Under the pieces are notes generated by a model. That model was not told the origin of the DNA. It saw only the letters and a program-made list of their open reading frames with translations, and did no database searches. This document shows positions 32,106 to 40,440 of a stretch of 57,428 bases of DNA, piece after piece. How positions within the stretch are numbered: position 1 is the first letter of the stretch; each line of letters begins with the position of its first letter. A program made the position numbers and the translations under genes. The stretch lies in assembly GCA_937935075.1 (NCBI GenBank), contig CALGYB010000014.1:1-57428 (forward strand), read 5' to 3'. Source of the stretch: an uncultured Roseiflexus sp. Lineage in GTDB: Bacteria; Chloroflexota; Chloroflexia; Chloroflexales; Roseiflexaceae.

Positions 32106-32310
32106 ATCCCGACTGTATTCCTGTCGCTGTGCCAGGCGCATTGTACCACGATCATGCGGGTGGCGAGCGATGAGCGACGAGAGGGGGGAGGGAGGTTTTC
32201 ACTCCTGCTTAGTGTAAAGATTTCTCCTCTTTGTGTTTCGATACTCTTTCTGATCATGCCCGTCTTATGTGCTATAGTTAAGCAATCATTAAGTAACATG
32301 AACATCTCTT

Positions 32311-32533
32311 ATGAGTCCACTACAAAAAGGCTTAACCACCAAGGACACGAAGCGCACGAAGGTGAATAAACATGAAGCGCATTCCCTTTGTGTTCCTTTG
32401 AGACCTTCGTGGTTAGCTGCACAGAGGCTTAACCACCAAGGACACGAAGCGCACGAAGGTGGATAAACATGAAGCGCATTCCCTTTGTGTCCCTTCGTGA
32501 CCTTCGTGGTTACGGCTTTTTGCAGTGAAGTCC
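32311..32533. repeat. MITE-like element, copy 2, with two internal units
   Basis: The ends are like those of the element at 29829-29951 (ATGAGTCCACTACAAAAAGG at left, GGCTTTTTGCAGTGAAGTCC at right). The interior is doubled: two tandem units of about 80-85 bp, each carrying ACCAAGGACACGAAGCGC and a CCTTCGTGGTTA end. It occupies most of the 453-nt gap between homoserine dehydrogenase and the DUF5132-like gene. Confidence 0.8.
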
Positions 32534-32558
32534 TTAATGAAAAAGAAAGGAGAAAGCA

Positions 32559-32897
32559 ATGGCGCTGCTCGAAACTGTTGGTGAAGTTCTGTTCGAGAAA
32601 ACCATTTTTGGCATTCCCAACATCGTGGTAGGCGTGGCTGCCGTCGCTGCGGCGCCGGTTGTCGTGCCTGCATTGCGCCCGGTGACGAAAGCGATTGTCA
32701 AAGGCGGCATCATTGCCGCCGACCGGACGAAGGCGACGCTGGGCTCGGTGGCAGAGCGCACGAAGGGGGCGTTCAGCGAGGCAGGCGAGCGCTGGGGCGA
32801 CCTGATCGCCGAGGCGCGCGCTGAGGTGTACGGCGCGGCTGCGTCGACTCCGGCGCAGACCATCGCGCCGGAAGTGGCTGAGACGCAGGCAGGCTAG
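32559..32897 (+). CDS. DUF5132-like small membrane protein
   Basis: This 112-residue protein has a hydrophobic, Gly/Ala/Val-rich segment (IPNIVVGVAAVAAAPVVVPAL, about residues 19-40), followed by an amphipathic Lys/Glu/Ala-rich tail (KGGIIAADRTKATLGSVAERTKGAFSEAGERWGDLIAEARAEVYG). The pattern (one TM plus a helical cytoplasmic tail with alternating charges) resembles DUF5132 proteins, of unknown function. A related-looking small protein is encoded at 39780-40049 beside a P-type ATPase. A good AGGAG site precedes the ATG. Confidence 0.6.
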   Translation: MALLETVGEVLFEKTIFGIPNIVVGVAAVAAAPVVVPALRPVTKAIVKGGIIAADRTKATLGSVAERTKGAFSEAGERWGDLIAEARAEVYGAAASTPAQTIAPEVAETQAG

Positions 32898-33416
32898 TCC
32901 AGGTGACGACCGTCGCCAACGGTTGCGAACTCGACTGAGTACGATTCCTGGTGTGTGAGCGACTATCTGCGCGCCTCCCTGAGTATCCGGGCGACGGTCG
33001 TCTGCCCCTAGTGTCCCTCCCTTCCTCACAAGTGCAGATTTTTCCTGTAAGCCCGCACTTCCGCGCTCCTCATTCCTTCTTTTCCCCTCGTGGGAGAGGG
33101 AGATGGAAGAGTGAGGGGCGACGAGCGCCGTTGAGATGGGGCGCGCGATACCAGGGCGCTGCGGGCTGAAGCCCTCGCTGAGCACATGAAAGCCCCCGCT
33201 GACGCGGGGTTGCCACGCTCCAACATCCCCTGCGCCCCGTGTGGGAGCAGGGGGACGGGGGGATGAGGGGCGACGAGCGCCGCATCCCAACGCTTCTCGC
33301 GCCTGAAAAAGCCCCTCTTGAGGTGACGGGCGTCTTCGCTGTGCTACAATGAGTACGTAAAGCGTTCGCTGTGTGGTCAAATAGGCGCACCGCCTTCAAG
33401 CAGCAATAATCCAGGC
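32898..33416. other. 519-nt intergenic region with repeat fragments
   Basis: No gene is supported here. Fragments of the composite repeat (GCTGCGGGCTGAAGCCCTCGC at 33159-33180, then GAAAGCCCCCGCTGACGCGGGG) and C/G-rich inverted pieces around 33095-33130 and 33220-33270 are present. Confidence 0.55.
33323..33350 (+). promoter_or_regulatory. Possible promoter for Uma2-type gene
   Basis: GTGACG (33323-33328), a 16-nt spacer and TACAAT (33345-33350) with a TGC immediately before it (extended -10). The -35 match is weak. Confidence 0.35.
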
Positions 33417-34298
33417 ATGGGGATCATGAGCGCAGCGTTGACCGATCAGGCAAACTCTGCCAGCGCAACGGAAACCGGTCCGTTCTACGGATGGCGGTTC
33501 ATTCGCCGTGAACTGCCGGACGGCATGATCGAATGGGACCAGGTTCCGTTGACCTACGAAGACGTGTTGCATCCTGAAGAGGGGGATCAGGTGACCCACA
33601 GCAGTCTTCATCAGCGACGCTGGCACTATCTGCGCGAAGTGTTCGAGCGACAGGTCGCGCACGACCCTACCGCCGTCGTGCTGGATGATGTGCGGATCGA
33701 GTGGGACGTTCCCGATCTCAAGCCGCATGGTCCTGACCTGATGGTGATCTTCGGCGTGAAGGAGCGCAAGGACTGGAGCACCTTCCGGGTTGCTGAGGAA
33801 GGGGTGCGCCCCGCGCTGATCGTGGAAATCGCCTCACCAGAGACGCGTGGGCACGATGTCATCACAAAGGTCGATCACTATGAACTGGCAGGCGTGCCGC
33901 TCTATGTGATTGTCGATGCGGTCGAGCGTCGCGGACAAGCGGGGGTGCGCTTGATCGGGTATACGCTGACGCCGCAGGGATACCAGGCGCTGGCGCCGGA
34001 CGAGCAGGGGCGGCTGTGGCTGGCGCCGGTGCGCGTCTGGCTTGGAGTGCGCGACGGCGAGATCATTTGTTATGACGAGGAGGGAAACCCGCTGGGCAAT
34101 CACCTCGCGCTGGCGCAGGCGTTGCGGGAAGAAGAACGCGCCCGCCGTGACGCCGAAGCCCGCGCCGCCGAAGAAGAACGCGCCCGCCGTGACGCCGAAG
34201 CCCGCGCGATAGAAGCCGAGGCGCGCGTGCGGGAACTGGAAGCGGCGCTACGAAAGATGCAGCAGGGAGAGGGGACGTCTTCAGCGGGGCAGGTCTGA
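33417..34298 (+). CDS. Uma2 family (DUF820) putative PD-(D/E)XK endonuclease with coiled-coil tail
   Basis: This 293-residue protein has a core from about residue 40 to 215 that follows the Uma2/DUF820 pattern: the Asp of PHGPDLMVIFG, then PALIVEIASPETRGHDVITKVDHYELAGVPLYVIVD, where the Glu of VEI and the Lys of TKV form the PD-(D/E)XK-type site. These proteins are abundant in Chloroflexi and cyanobacteria, and their physiological role is not settled. The C-terminus is a charged coiled coil containing two near-identical units (EEERARRDAEAR), reflecting a 38-nt tandem duplication around 34129-34205. The stop codon TGA (34296-34298) lies in the middle of a repeat hairpin. It is convergent with metK. 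Confidence 0.88.
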   Translation: MGIMSAALTDQANSASATETGPFYGWRFIRRELPDGMIEWDQVPLTYEDVLHPEEGDQVTHSSLHQRRWHYLREVFERQVAHDPTAVVLDDVRIEWDVPDLKPHGPDLMVIFGVKERKDWSTFRVAEEGVRPALIVEIASPETRGHDVITKVDHYELAGVPLYVIVDAVERRGQAGVRLIGYTLTPQGYQALAPDEQGRLWLAPVRVWLGVRDGEIICYDEEGNPLGNHLALAQALREEERARRDAEARAAEEERARRDAEARAIEAEARVRELEAALRKMQQGEGTSSAGQV

Positions 34299-34308
34299 AA
34301 CCTGCCCC
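34286..34308. repeat. GGGGCAGGT hairpin carrying the stop codon of the Uma2 gene
   Basis: Two 9-bp perfect arms (GGGGCAGGT/ACCTGCCCC) surround CTGAA. The TGA of the loop is the stop codon of the upstream gene. A related hairpin with GGGCAGGTCT-G-AGACCTGCCC occurs at 52684-52718. It may act as a bidirectional terminator between convergent genes. Confidence 0.8.
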
Positions 34309-34328
34309 GACAGGATGAGCGACACCGT

Positions 34329-35507
34329 TCACCGCAGCCACGACCGCAGCGCCTCGACCTCGTCGGTCGCCTCCCAGGGCAACTCCAGGTCTGATCGACC
34401 GACATGCCCGTACACCGCCAGTCGTCGGTAGAGGTTGCCATTGCACATCATGGCAAGTTCGCGCAACCGGAGCCGGCGAATGATCCCACCAGGGCGAAAA
34501 TCGAAATGCGCGGCGACTTTATCGGTCAGCGTATCGTCATCGATGCGACCGGCGCCAAACGTATCGACCCGCACGCTTACCGGTTCGGCGATGCCGATGG
34601 AGTAACTCAGTTGCACCTCGCATTGCTCCGCCAGACCGGCGGCAACAATGTTCTTGGCGGCATGACGCGCGGCATAGGCGCCAACCCGGTCGATGCGCGT
34701 GGGGTCTTTGCCGCTCAGCGCCGCGCCGCTCTGACGTGAAAATCCGCCGTAGGTATCCACACCGTTCTTGCGCCCGGTCAGACCGGCATGCAACGCCGGG
34801 CCGCCTTCGAAGATCGCACCCTCGGGGTTGATCTGAATCCGGGTGCGGTCGTCCGGCGCAAAGGGCTGATCGACAAAAGCCGGGCGGATGACCTGTTCCA
34901 TCAGGTCGTTACGAAGCGTCGCCAGTGACACGCGCGCGTCTTGCTGGCTGGCGAGCAGGGTAATACTGTCAATGCGCCAGGGCATCTGCCTGGTGAATGC
35001 AACGCCGACCTGACATTTGGCATCGGGCGCCAGGTAGTGGAGCGACTGCTGACGAACCAGGTCATACTGCCGCATCAGGCGGTGCGCGCACCAGATCGGC
35101 AACGGCGCAAGATCGGGCGTGTGAGCGCAGGCGTAGCCAAAGAGGGTCACATTCTCCTGCGCCGTCAGTTGCGTGAGACCGTCCGCATCGTCGAATCGCG
35201 GGCGCAAGCCGTTCATTTCGCTCAGGCTGGTCATTACCGTGCATGTGCGCCCGTTGAATGCGCCACGGTCGTATCCGACTTCGAGAATGATTTCGCGCGC
35301 AGTGTTGGGAATATCGACGACTGCATCGGCGGCTACTTTGACCGAGACGAACAGGATGCCGGTCGAAACGGCGCATTCCGCCACAACCGATGCGAACGGG
35401 TCCTGCCGGAGGTAGTGACCAACCAGCGCATCGCTGATCTGGTCGCATAGTTTGTCTGGGTGCCCGGCGCTGACCGACTCGGACGTGAAGATGTAGTGCG
35501 ATGCCAT
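34329..35507 (-). CDS. metK: S-adenosylmethionine synthetase, divergent form
   Basis: This 392-residue enzyme makes SAM from methionine and ATP. It has SESVSAGHPDKLCDQISDAL (His and Asp of the ATP/Mg site), the block around FGYACAHTPDLAP, GLTGRKNGVDTYGG, SGKDPTRIDRVGAYAARHAAKNIVAAGLA, and SYSIGIAEPVSVRVDTFG. Two spots differ from the common form: the GGPxGDAGLTGRK loop reads GGPALHAGLTGRK (the Asp equivalent to E. coli Asp238 is His), and MARHGGGAFSGKD reads FSRQSGAALSGKD. This probably marks a separate MetK subfamily rather than inactivity. The ATG at 35505-35507 lies 4 nt after the ATPase stop. Confidence 0.93.
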   Translation of the reverse strand: MASHYIFTSESVSAGHPDKLCDQISDALVGHYLRQDPFASVVAECAVSTGILFVSVKVAADAVVDIPNTAREIILEVGYDRGAFNGRTCTVMTSLSEMNGLRPRFDDADGLTQLTAQENVTLFGYACAHTPDLAPLPIWCAHRLMRQYDLVRQQSLHYLAPDAKCQVGVAFTRQMPWRIDSITLLASQQDARVSLATLRNDLMEQVIRPAFVDQPFAPDDRTRIQINPEGAIFEGGPALHAGLTGRKNGVDTYGGFSRQSGAALSGKDPTRIDRVGAYAARHAAKNIVAAGLAEQCEVQLSYSIGIAEPVSVRVDTFGAGRIDDDTLTDKVAAHFDFRPGGIIRRLRLRELAMMCNGNLYRRLAVYGHVGRSDLELPWEATDEVEALRSWLR

Positions 35508-35511
35508 CTCC

Positions 35512-38500
35512 TCACCCCTCCTCGTGTGGCTCCTCCTGGATATGGGAGCGAATGATCTCCTTCTTGATTTCATTGATAACTAACGGCGCAATTGCAGCAC
35601 CCGCCACAATTGCCCAATCGAGCGGTCCAAGCGGCGTTGTGCCAAGAATGCTGCGCAATCCGGGGAGGAACGTCGTCAACGCCTGAAGACCAATGCCGCC
35701 GCCGACCGCCAGGGGTATGTAGGGATTGGGCGGGCATGCTCCACGTTCAAAGATGCTATGGCGTTCCGAACGGCAACTGAGGGCATGGAGCAACTGCGCT
35801 GTCGTAATCGCGGAGAACGCCAGCGTACTGGCGCGCGGTCCGGGACCATAGCGTGACAATCCAATCCCATAGGCGATCAGCGTGCTCACCGAGAGCAATC
35901 CGCCCTCGAATCCGATATTCCGTAGATCGGCGCGCGCAAACATCGGCGCGTGCGGATCGCGCGGCGGGCGCGTCATGACATCCGCTTCGGGCAGTTCGAC
36001 ACCCAGCGCCAGTTCGGGGAAAATGTCGGTCACCAGGTTGATCCAGAGCAACTGGATCGGATTGAACGGTTCGCCTACCCCGATGGCGGTCGCTATCAAC
36101 GTCACCGCGATCTCGCTGGTATTGCTTGCCAGAATGAAATGGACCGCTTTTTTGATGTCGTCGTAGATTGCGCGCCCCTGCTCCACGGCGACGATGATCG
36201 TTTGCAGGTTGTCGTCGCGGACGACGATGTCGGCGACTTCCTGCGCCAGCTGGCTGCCATCGCGCCCCATGGCGATGCCAATGTCGGCGGCGCGCAACGC
36301 CGGACCGTCGTTGATGCCGTCGCCGGTCATCGCAACGACACGCCCGGCGCGCTGGAGCGCCTGGACGATGCGCAGTTTGTGCGCCGGGCTGACGCGCGAA
36401 AAGATGTCGATCCGCTGCGCCAGCGAGCGGAGCACATCAGGCGGCACATGCTCGAGTTGCGCAGCGTCCAGCCCTTCCAGGCGGCCATCGTGGCGCAACC
36501 CGATCTGACGGGCAATCGCATGGGCGGTCGCGCTTTGATCACCGGTCACGATAATCGGGTGGAGACCGGCAGCGCGGAAGCGCGCCATCAACTCGCGCAT
36601 GCCAGGGCGCGGCGGGTCGGCGATGCCTGCCAGCCCCACCCAGATCAGGTTGCGTCGTTCTTCGGGCGGATCAGCGCCGTAGGCGTAAGCAACGCCGAGC
36701 ACGCGCAGCGCCTGGCCCGCCATGCGCTCATTTTCGGTCACAATCCGCACCCGGTCACGTTCGAGCAACGGCTGCACCACACCGTTGCACAGGTGACGAT
36801 CGCACATTGCCAGCACCTGATCGGGCGTCCCTTTGATCGCCAGCAATTCACCGTCGCCATCGGCATGCCACGTGACCATGTATCCGCGCTGTTCGCTGCG
36901 CGGTTGTGTGCGCAGCAACGGATGCCGCTGGCGCAGTGCAACCACGTCGATGCCGGCATCGAGCGCCGCCTGCACCAGTGCAACTTCGGTCGGCGTTCCC
37001 TGCAAGCGGGGTTCGCCATTGATCATCTCGATGCGCACTTCGCTACACAGCGCTGTCAGTTGCAGCAGATAGGTCAGTTCGCCCGTGCGCGCGCCGTTAG
37101 CGCTATCCCCGTCGCGCCGGAAGGTCGCCTCTTCGTGGCGGTAAAGGGTCATCCCGGCAAAGACCGCCAGGAGCGTCATCTGGTTTCGCGTGATCGTGCC
37201 GGTTTTGTCGAGGCAGACATCCTGCACGGCGCCGAGCGTTTCCACCGCAACCAGACGGCGCACAAGAATGTTCTGGCGCTCCAGCCGCCGCAGACCGAGC
37301 GCCAGCGTGGTGGTGGCGACCGTCGGCAATCCTTCGGGAATGGCAGCGACTGCCAGTGACACCGACGTTTTGAGCATCATCAGAAAGCCGTGACCGCGGA
37401 TCAGACCGATGACGAATACGCCGCCGCAGATGGCGAGCGACAGGAGCGCCAGCTGGCTGCCCAGCACCCTGAGTTGCCGCTGCAATGGCGTTTCGGGCTG
37501 TTCCGTCTCAGCGAGCATCCGCTGGATCTGCCCGACTTCGGTGGCGGCGCCGGTTGCAACGACCAGCGCGCGCCCTCCGCCGCCGGTGACGGTAGCGCCG
37601 CGATAGACCATGTTGATCCGGCTGCCGAGCGGCGTCTCACGTCCCAGCACCACATTGGCGCGCTTGACAACCGGGATGCTCTCGCCGGTCAGCGCCGATT
37701 CATCGACCGTCAAATCATCGGTTTCAATCAGGCGCGCATCGGCAGGGACCGATATGCCGCGTTTCAGCACGATCACATCACCCGGCACGAGTTCTTCTCC
37801 CGGCAGATCGTGTTCGATGCCGGCCCGAATCACATGCGCAACCGGTCGGGCGCCGCGACTGAGGCCCGCGATGGTTTTTTCCGCCCAATGTTCGGTGAAA
37901 AAGCCAATGCCCGCATTGATCAGCACCACACTGAGGATGACAACCCCATCCGCAACACCGCCGGTCGCAATCGAGAGAATCGCCGAAGCCCCCAGCAGCG
38001 CCACCGGCAGACTGCTGACCTGTTCGAGCAGCATGCTGAATATCGAACGACGGTGGATATCGGGGAGGGTATTGGCGCCGAGTTCGTGCAGCCGTTGCCG
38101 GGCGACTGCCGGATCCAGCCCGTCGTTCAGTGAAGCGCCAAGGATCTGCGCAACGTCTGCAACGGGCATGGTGTGCCAGGGGTGCTGCGGTTGTGGCTGA
38201 TCGGCTTCATCGGCGCCAACGAGCACGCGGACCAGGCGCGCCTGCACTTCCTCGACGCTCAGTGTTGCGTCGAAGTGAACGAGAACGGCGCCGGTCAGTG
38301 TGTTTGCCGAGACACTGCGAATACCAGGTTGACACGCCAGGCGTCGCTCGATGCGCGCTTTCAGCGCCGGGTTCCGCTGCAGCCCGGCAGGGCGCAGGCG
38401 AACCCGTCCCGGCAACTGATGAACGACGATAACCGTGACGGTCATCGGCGGAGCGGCGGGGGCGGGCGGCGGGGGCGGCGCAACCATCTCACGGACAGGC

Positions 38501-39069
38501 GCTGCCGGAATGGTCAGCAGCGACAGGGGCGTCGTCTGGCTCAACACATGACCGGCAGACACCTGCACCACATCCTGGGCGCCCTGCGGTCCCTCGATGC
38601 GGCGCAGGCGCACGAGCAGGGGTTCGGTCATCCCCAGCCAGCGCAGCCGCATATCGCCCGGTTTCAGTGTTGCATCGCCGCGTTCGTCGATGGTCAACGT
38701 CAGCGTTTGTTCGACATGAACGGTCACCGTGCCGATGGGAGTGCTCTGGGGAATAGCGTGCGGTTGAGCGAAATGGAGTTCGATTGCCGGCCGGTCGTCG
38801 ATCCGCGTGACATAAACCGCATCGAGCGACTCGACCACCTGTGGATAGGGCAGGAACTCATCGAGCGCCTGCCGGACATTGCAGGCATCAAGCGCTTCAC
38901 GCAACGCCGCACCAGAGATCAGGCACGGTCTGCACGCGCTCAACGCAACCAGCAGATCGCGAAAGGTGCCGCCCTTCGCAAACGCCGTTTCGAGAACAGG
39001 CAGGAGATCGGCAACTCCCAGGACGGCTGGAGATGAGGAAGGCTGGATCGCACGGTCTGTCGTTGTCAT
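35512..39069 (-). CDS. P2-type cation-transporting ATPase with HMA-like N-terminus
   Basis: This is a 1185-residue P-type ATPase. Core motifs are the A-domain LTGES, the TM4 motif PEGLPTVATTTLALG (typical of P2 Ca2+/Na+,K+-type pumps rather than heavy-metal CPx pumps), phosphorylation site DKTGT (Asp621), and TGDGINDGPALRAADIGIAMG. A cation-ATPase C-terminal TM block with QLLWINLVTDIFPELALGVE follows. The N-terminus is unusual: residues 1-205 are an uncharacterised domain ending in a Pro-rich linker, and 210-285 form an HMA-like ferredoxin fold (HQLPGRVRLRPAGL...VRVLVG) without the metal-binding CxxC. Large mycobacterial CtpH/CtpI-type pumps are a possible comparison. The transported ion cannot be told from sequence alone. 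Two small membrane proteins are encoded upstream and metK 4 nt downstream. Confidence 0.93.
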   Translation of the reverse strand: MTTTDRAIQPSSSPAVLGVADLLPVLETAFAKGGTFRDLLVALSACRPCLISGAALREALDACNVRQALDEFLPYPQVVESLDAVYVTRIDDRPAIELHFAQPHAIPQSTPIGTVTVHVEQTLTLTIDERGDATLKPGDMRLRWLGMTEPLLVRLRRIEGPQGAQDVVQVSAGHVLSQTTPLSLLTIPAAPVREMVAPPPPPAPAAPPMTVTVIVVHQLPGRVRLRPAGLQRNPALKARIERRLACQPGIRSVSANTLTGAVLVHFDATLSVEEVQARLVRVLVGADEADQPQPQHPWHTMPVADVAQILGASLNDGLDPAVARQRLHELGANTLPDIHRRSIFSMLLEQVSSLPVALLGASAILSIATGGVADGVVILSVVLINAGIGFFTEHWAEKTIAGLSRGARPVAHVIRAGIEHDLPGEELVPGDVIVLKRGISVPADARLIETDDLTVDESALTGESIPVVKRANVVLGRETPLGSRINMVYRGATVTGGGGRALVVATGAATEVGQIQRMLAETEQPETPLQRQLRVLGSQLALLSLAICGGVFVIGLIRGHGFLMMLKTSVSLAVAAIPEGLPTVATTTLALGLRRLERQNILVRRLVAVETLGAVQDVCLDKTGTITRNQMTLLAVFAGMTLYRHEEATFRRDGDSANGARTGELTYLLQLTALCSEVRIEMINGEPRLQGTPTEVALVQAALDAGIDVVALRQRHPLLRTQPRSEQRGYMVTWHADGDGELLAIKGTPDQVLAMCDRHLCNGVVQPLLERDRVRIVTENERMAGQALRVLGVAYAYGADPPEERRNLIWVGLAGIADPPRPGMRELMARFRAAGLHPIIVTGDQSATAHAIARQIGLRHDGRLEGLDAAQLEHVPPDVLRSLAQRIDIFSRVSPAHKLRIVQALQRAGRVVAMTGDGINDGPALRAADIGIAMGRDGSQLAQEVADIVVRDDNLQTIIVAVEQGRAIYDDIKKAVHFILASNTSEIAVTLIATAIGVGEPFNPIQLLWINLVTDIFPELALGVELPEADVMTRPPRDPHAPMFARADLRNIGFEGGLLSVSTLIAYGIGLSRYGPGPRASTLAFSAITTAQLLHALSCRSERHSIFERGACPPNPYIPLAVGGGIGLQALTTFLPGLRSILGTTPLGPLDWAIVAGAAIAPLVINEIKKEIIRSHIQEEPHEEG

Positions 39070-39139
39070 GAAGATAACACGCACAATGTGCGCATCGGCT
39101 AAGCGGCTATCCGAAAATTGCCACGTGACGTGTGGCTGA

Positions 39140-39260
39140 GTAGGCGAAGGCGTTGCCTTCGCCTACCCGACGAACCTGCCATCGGCGATGCTGCGCGGAA
39201 CGAAGAACATTGGCGCAATCGACAAGACAATGCCTTCGCCTACTCGACGAACCTGACATC
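39140..39260. repeat. GCGAAGGC hairpin plus duplicated flank
   Basis: A 12-bp hairpin (GTAGGCGAAGGC, GTT loop) lies at 39140-39166. Its right arm and flank (GCCTTCGCCTAC...CGACGAACCTG) recur at 39232-39260, so the intergenic spacer is a partial tandem duplication of about 77 nt. It separates the ATPase gene from its membrane partner genes. Confidence 0.75.
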
Positions 39261-39267
39261 TATCGCG

Positions 39268-39765
39268 TCAACCTGATCGAGAACTGCGGTCATGGTCCAA
39301 CCGACGGGCGCGGTGCAGCGCCAGAATTGCCAGTGCGTGCGCCATCAGCGTGCTTGCCGGTCCCAGCGCCTGACCACGCAGCGTTTGAATGATACTGGCG
39401 CCGACCAGTCCGACGAACGCCACTTCGAGCAGGTCGAACGAGCCATTCGATGTTCGCTGGAGCATGCGATCAAGCTGATCGATACGCGCAGTCGCAGCGC
39501 TCAACACCGGATTGGCAGCCAGCGGCATCTCTTCGATCACGAACAATCCGAGAGCGACTGCATCGCGTCGCAGGTCATCATTCGTACCGCTGTAGTGCAA
39601 CAGAATGCTGGCAGTCAGCGGGTTGGCTTCGACATACCCGACGCGCGCGCACGCAGCCAGTTCCCGTTCGACGCGCGCGAAATAGGCGGTATCGCCCTTG
39701 CGCGCCGGGATGCGCAGGCGCACACGCCCCCCGATACGATGCGCCACATAACCGACGGGAAGCAT
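39268..39765 (-). CDS. HMA-like domain membrane protein, ATPase partner
   Basis: This is a 165-residue protein. Residues 1-75 (VGYVAHRIGGRVRLRIPARKGDTAYFARVERELAA...ILLHYSG) parallel the HMA-like domain of the ATPase (GRVRLR, then V.AN.LT..IL.H), also without CxxC. This is the HMA_2-type fold. The second half has a hydrophobic segment (VAFVGLVGASIIQTL and LGPASTLMAHALAILAL), suggesting membrane anchoring. Its ATG at 39763-39765 is preceded by GAGGAAGG. It is encoded between the small membrane protein and the ATPase on the same strand, so a role as regulator or assembly partner of the pump is inferred from position and shared domain. Confidence 0.75.
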   Translation of the reverse strand: MLPVGYVAHRIGGRVRLRIPARKGDTAYFARVERELAACARVGYVEANPLTASILLHYSGTNDDLRRDAVALGLFVIEEMPLAANPVLSAATARIDQLDRMLQRTSNGSFDLLEVAFVGLVGASIIQTLRGQALGPASTLMAHALAILALHRARRLDHDRSSRSG

Positions 39766-39779
39766 AGGAGCGCCCTTCC

Positions 39780-40049
39780 TCACGACTCAATACGCACATC
39801 CGTCGGCGCCTGCCCGGCAGCGCCCTGGGTTTGCAGTTCGACCTGCACTTCCGCTGCAATGTCACTGAGCGTTTCGACGAGCAGCGCCGCCATTTCGCGG
39901 CTGCGCTCATAGCCGAGAATTGCCGCCTTCACTCCTTGCTTGAGTGCAGGGCGGGCAAGCGGCGCCAGCAACGGCAGGACGTCGCGTGCGGCGAGAGTCG
40001 CGCCGATGCCAAGCGCCATACCGGTCAGGAGGCTTCGCGTGTCAGCCAC
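39780..40049 (-). CDS. Small DUF5132-like membrane protein, ATPase partner
   Basis: This is an 89-residue protein if the GTG at 40047-40049 is used; a longer frame to 40148 exists but its first 33 residues look non-conserved. A Gly/Ala/Leu-rich segment (LLTGMALGIGATLAARDVLPLLAPLA) is followed by a basic, then acidic amphipathic tail (KQGVKAAILGYERSREMAALLVETLSDIAAEVQVELQ). It resembles the protein at 32559-32897. The arrangement recalls mycobacterial PacL proteins, single-TM scaffolds that stabilise P-type ATPases, but there is no visible metal-binding motif. Similarity to PacL is by layout only. Confidence 0.6.
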   Translation of the reverse strand: MADTRSLLTGMALGIGATLAARDVLPLLAPLARPALKQGVKAAILGYERSREMAALLVETLSDIAAEVQVELQTQGAAGQAPTDVRIES

Positions 40050-40194
40050 GGTGTATTCCCCAATCAGTACGTCAATGCGCGTGTCGATATTATAGCCGTG
40101 AATCGGGCATTCCGCCAAACGCAATGACCTATGTGAGTCTGTCGGCAAACTCGCCTCATGATACTAATGCGCGGTTATTCGTACACTACTGCCG

Positions 40195-40440
40195 GGGCGG
40201 ACGGCAGGATGCCCGGCGGCTGCGGGCTATAGCCCGCGCTGAGGCGAGTGCAAGCCCCACCGGGGCTGCTGATGCCAGGGCGCGTCAGCGTCCACGACTG
40301 CCGGTGCGCATTGCGGGTCGTTGCGCCGTGCGAATCGGGCGCTCGAACATCTTGTCTGACTGACCGCAAGGTAGTATGAGATGCGGTTGGGCGGGCAAGG
40401 GCAGCGCCTTCGCCCACCCAATCGACTTTTTCGACGCGCT
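40195..40440. repeat. Composite intergenic repeat, copy near 40.3 kb
   Basis: Modules in order are GGCTGCGGGCTATAGCCCGCGCTGA (40213-40237), AAGCCCCACCGGGGCTGCTGATGCCAGGGCGCG (split across 40250-40283), a unit with GTGCGCATTG...GAACATCTTGTCTGAC (to about 40363), and an imperfect GCGGGCAAGGGCAGCGCCTTCGCCC hairpin (40389-40419). The last module runs up to the stop codon of the PAS gene on the minus strand. The same modules recur around 48.6-49.0 kb. No gene is supported in 40050-40440. Confidence 0.7.

Noticed and set aside
32320-32530. Regularly spaced repeats resembling a CRISPR array
   Set aside because: Only two large units with nested inverted repeats and no unique spacers. They belong to a MITE-like element, and no cas genes are present.
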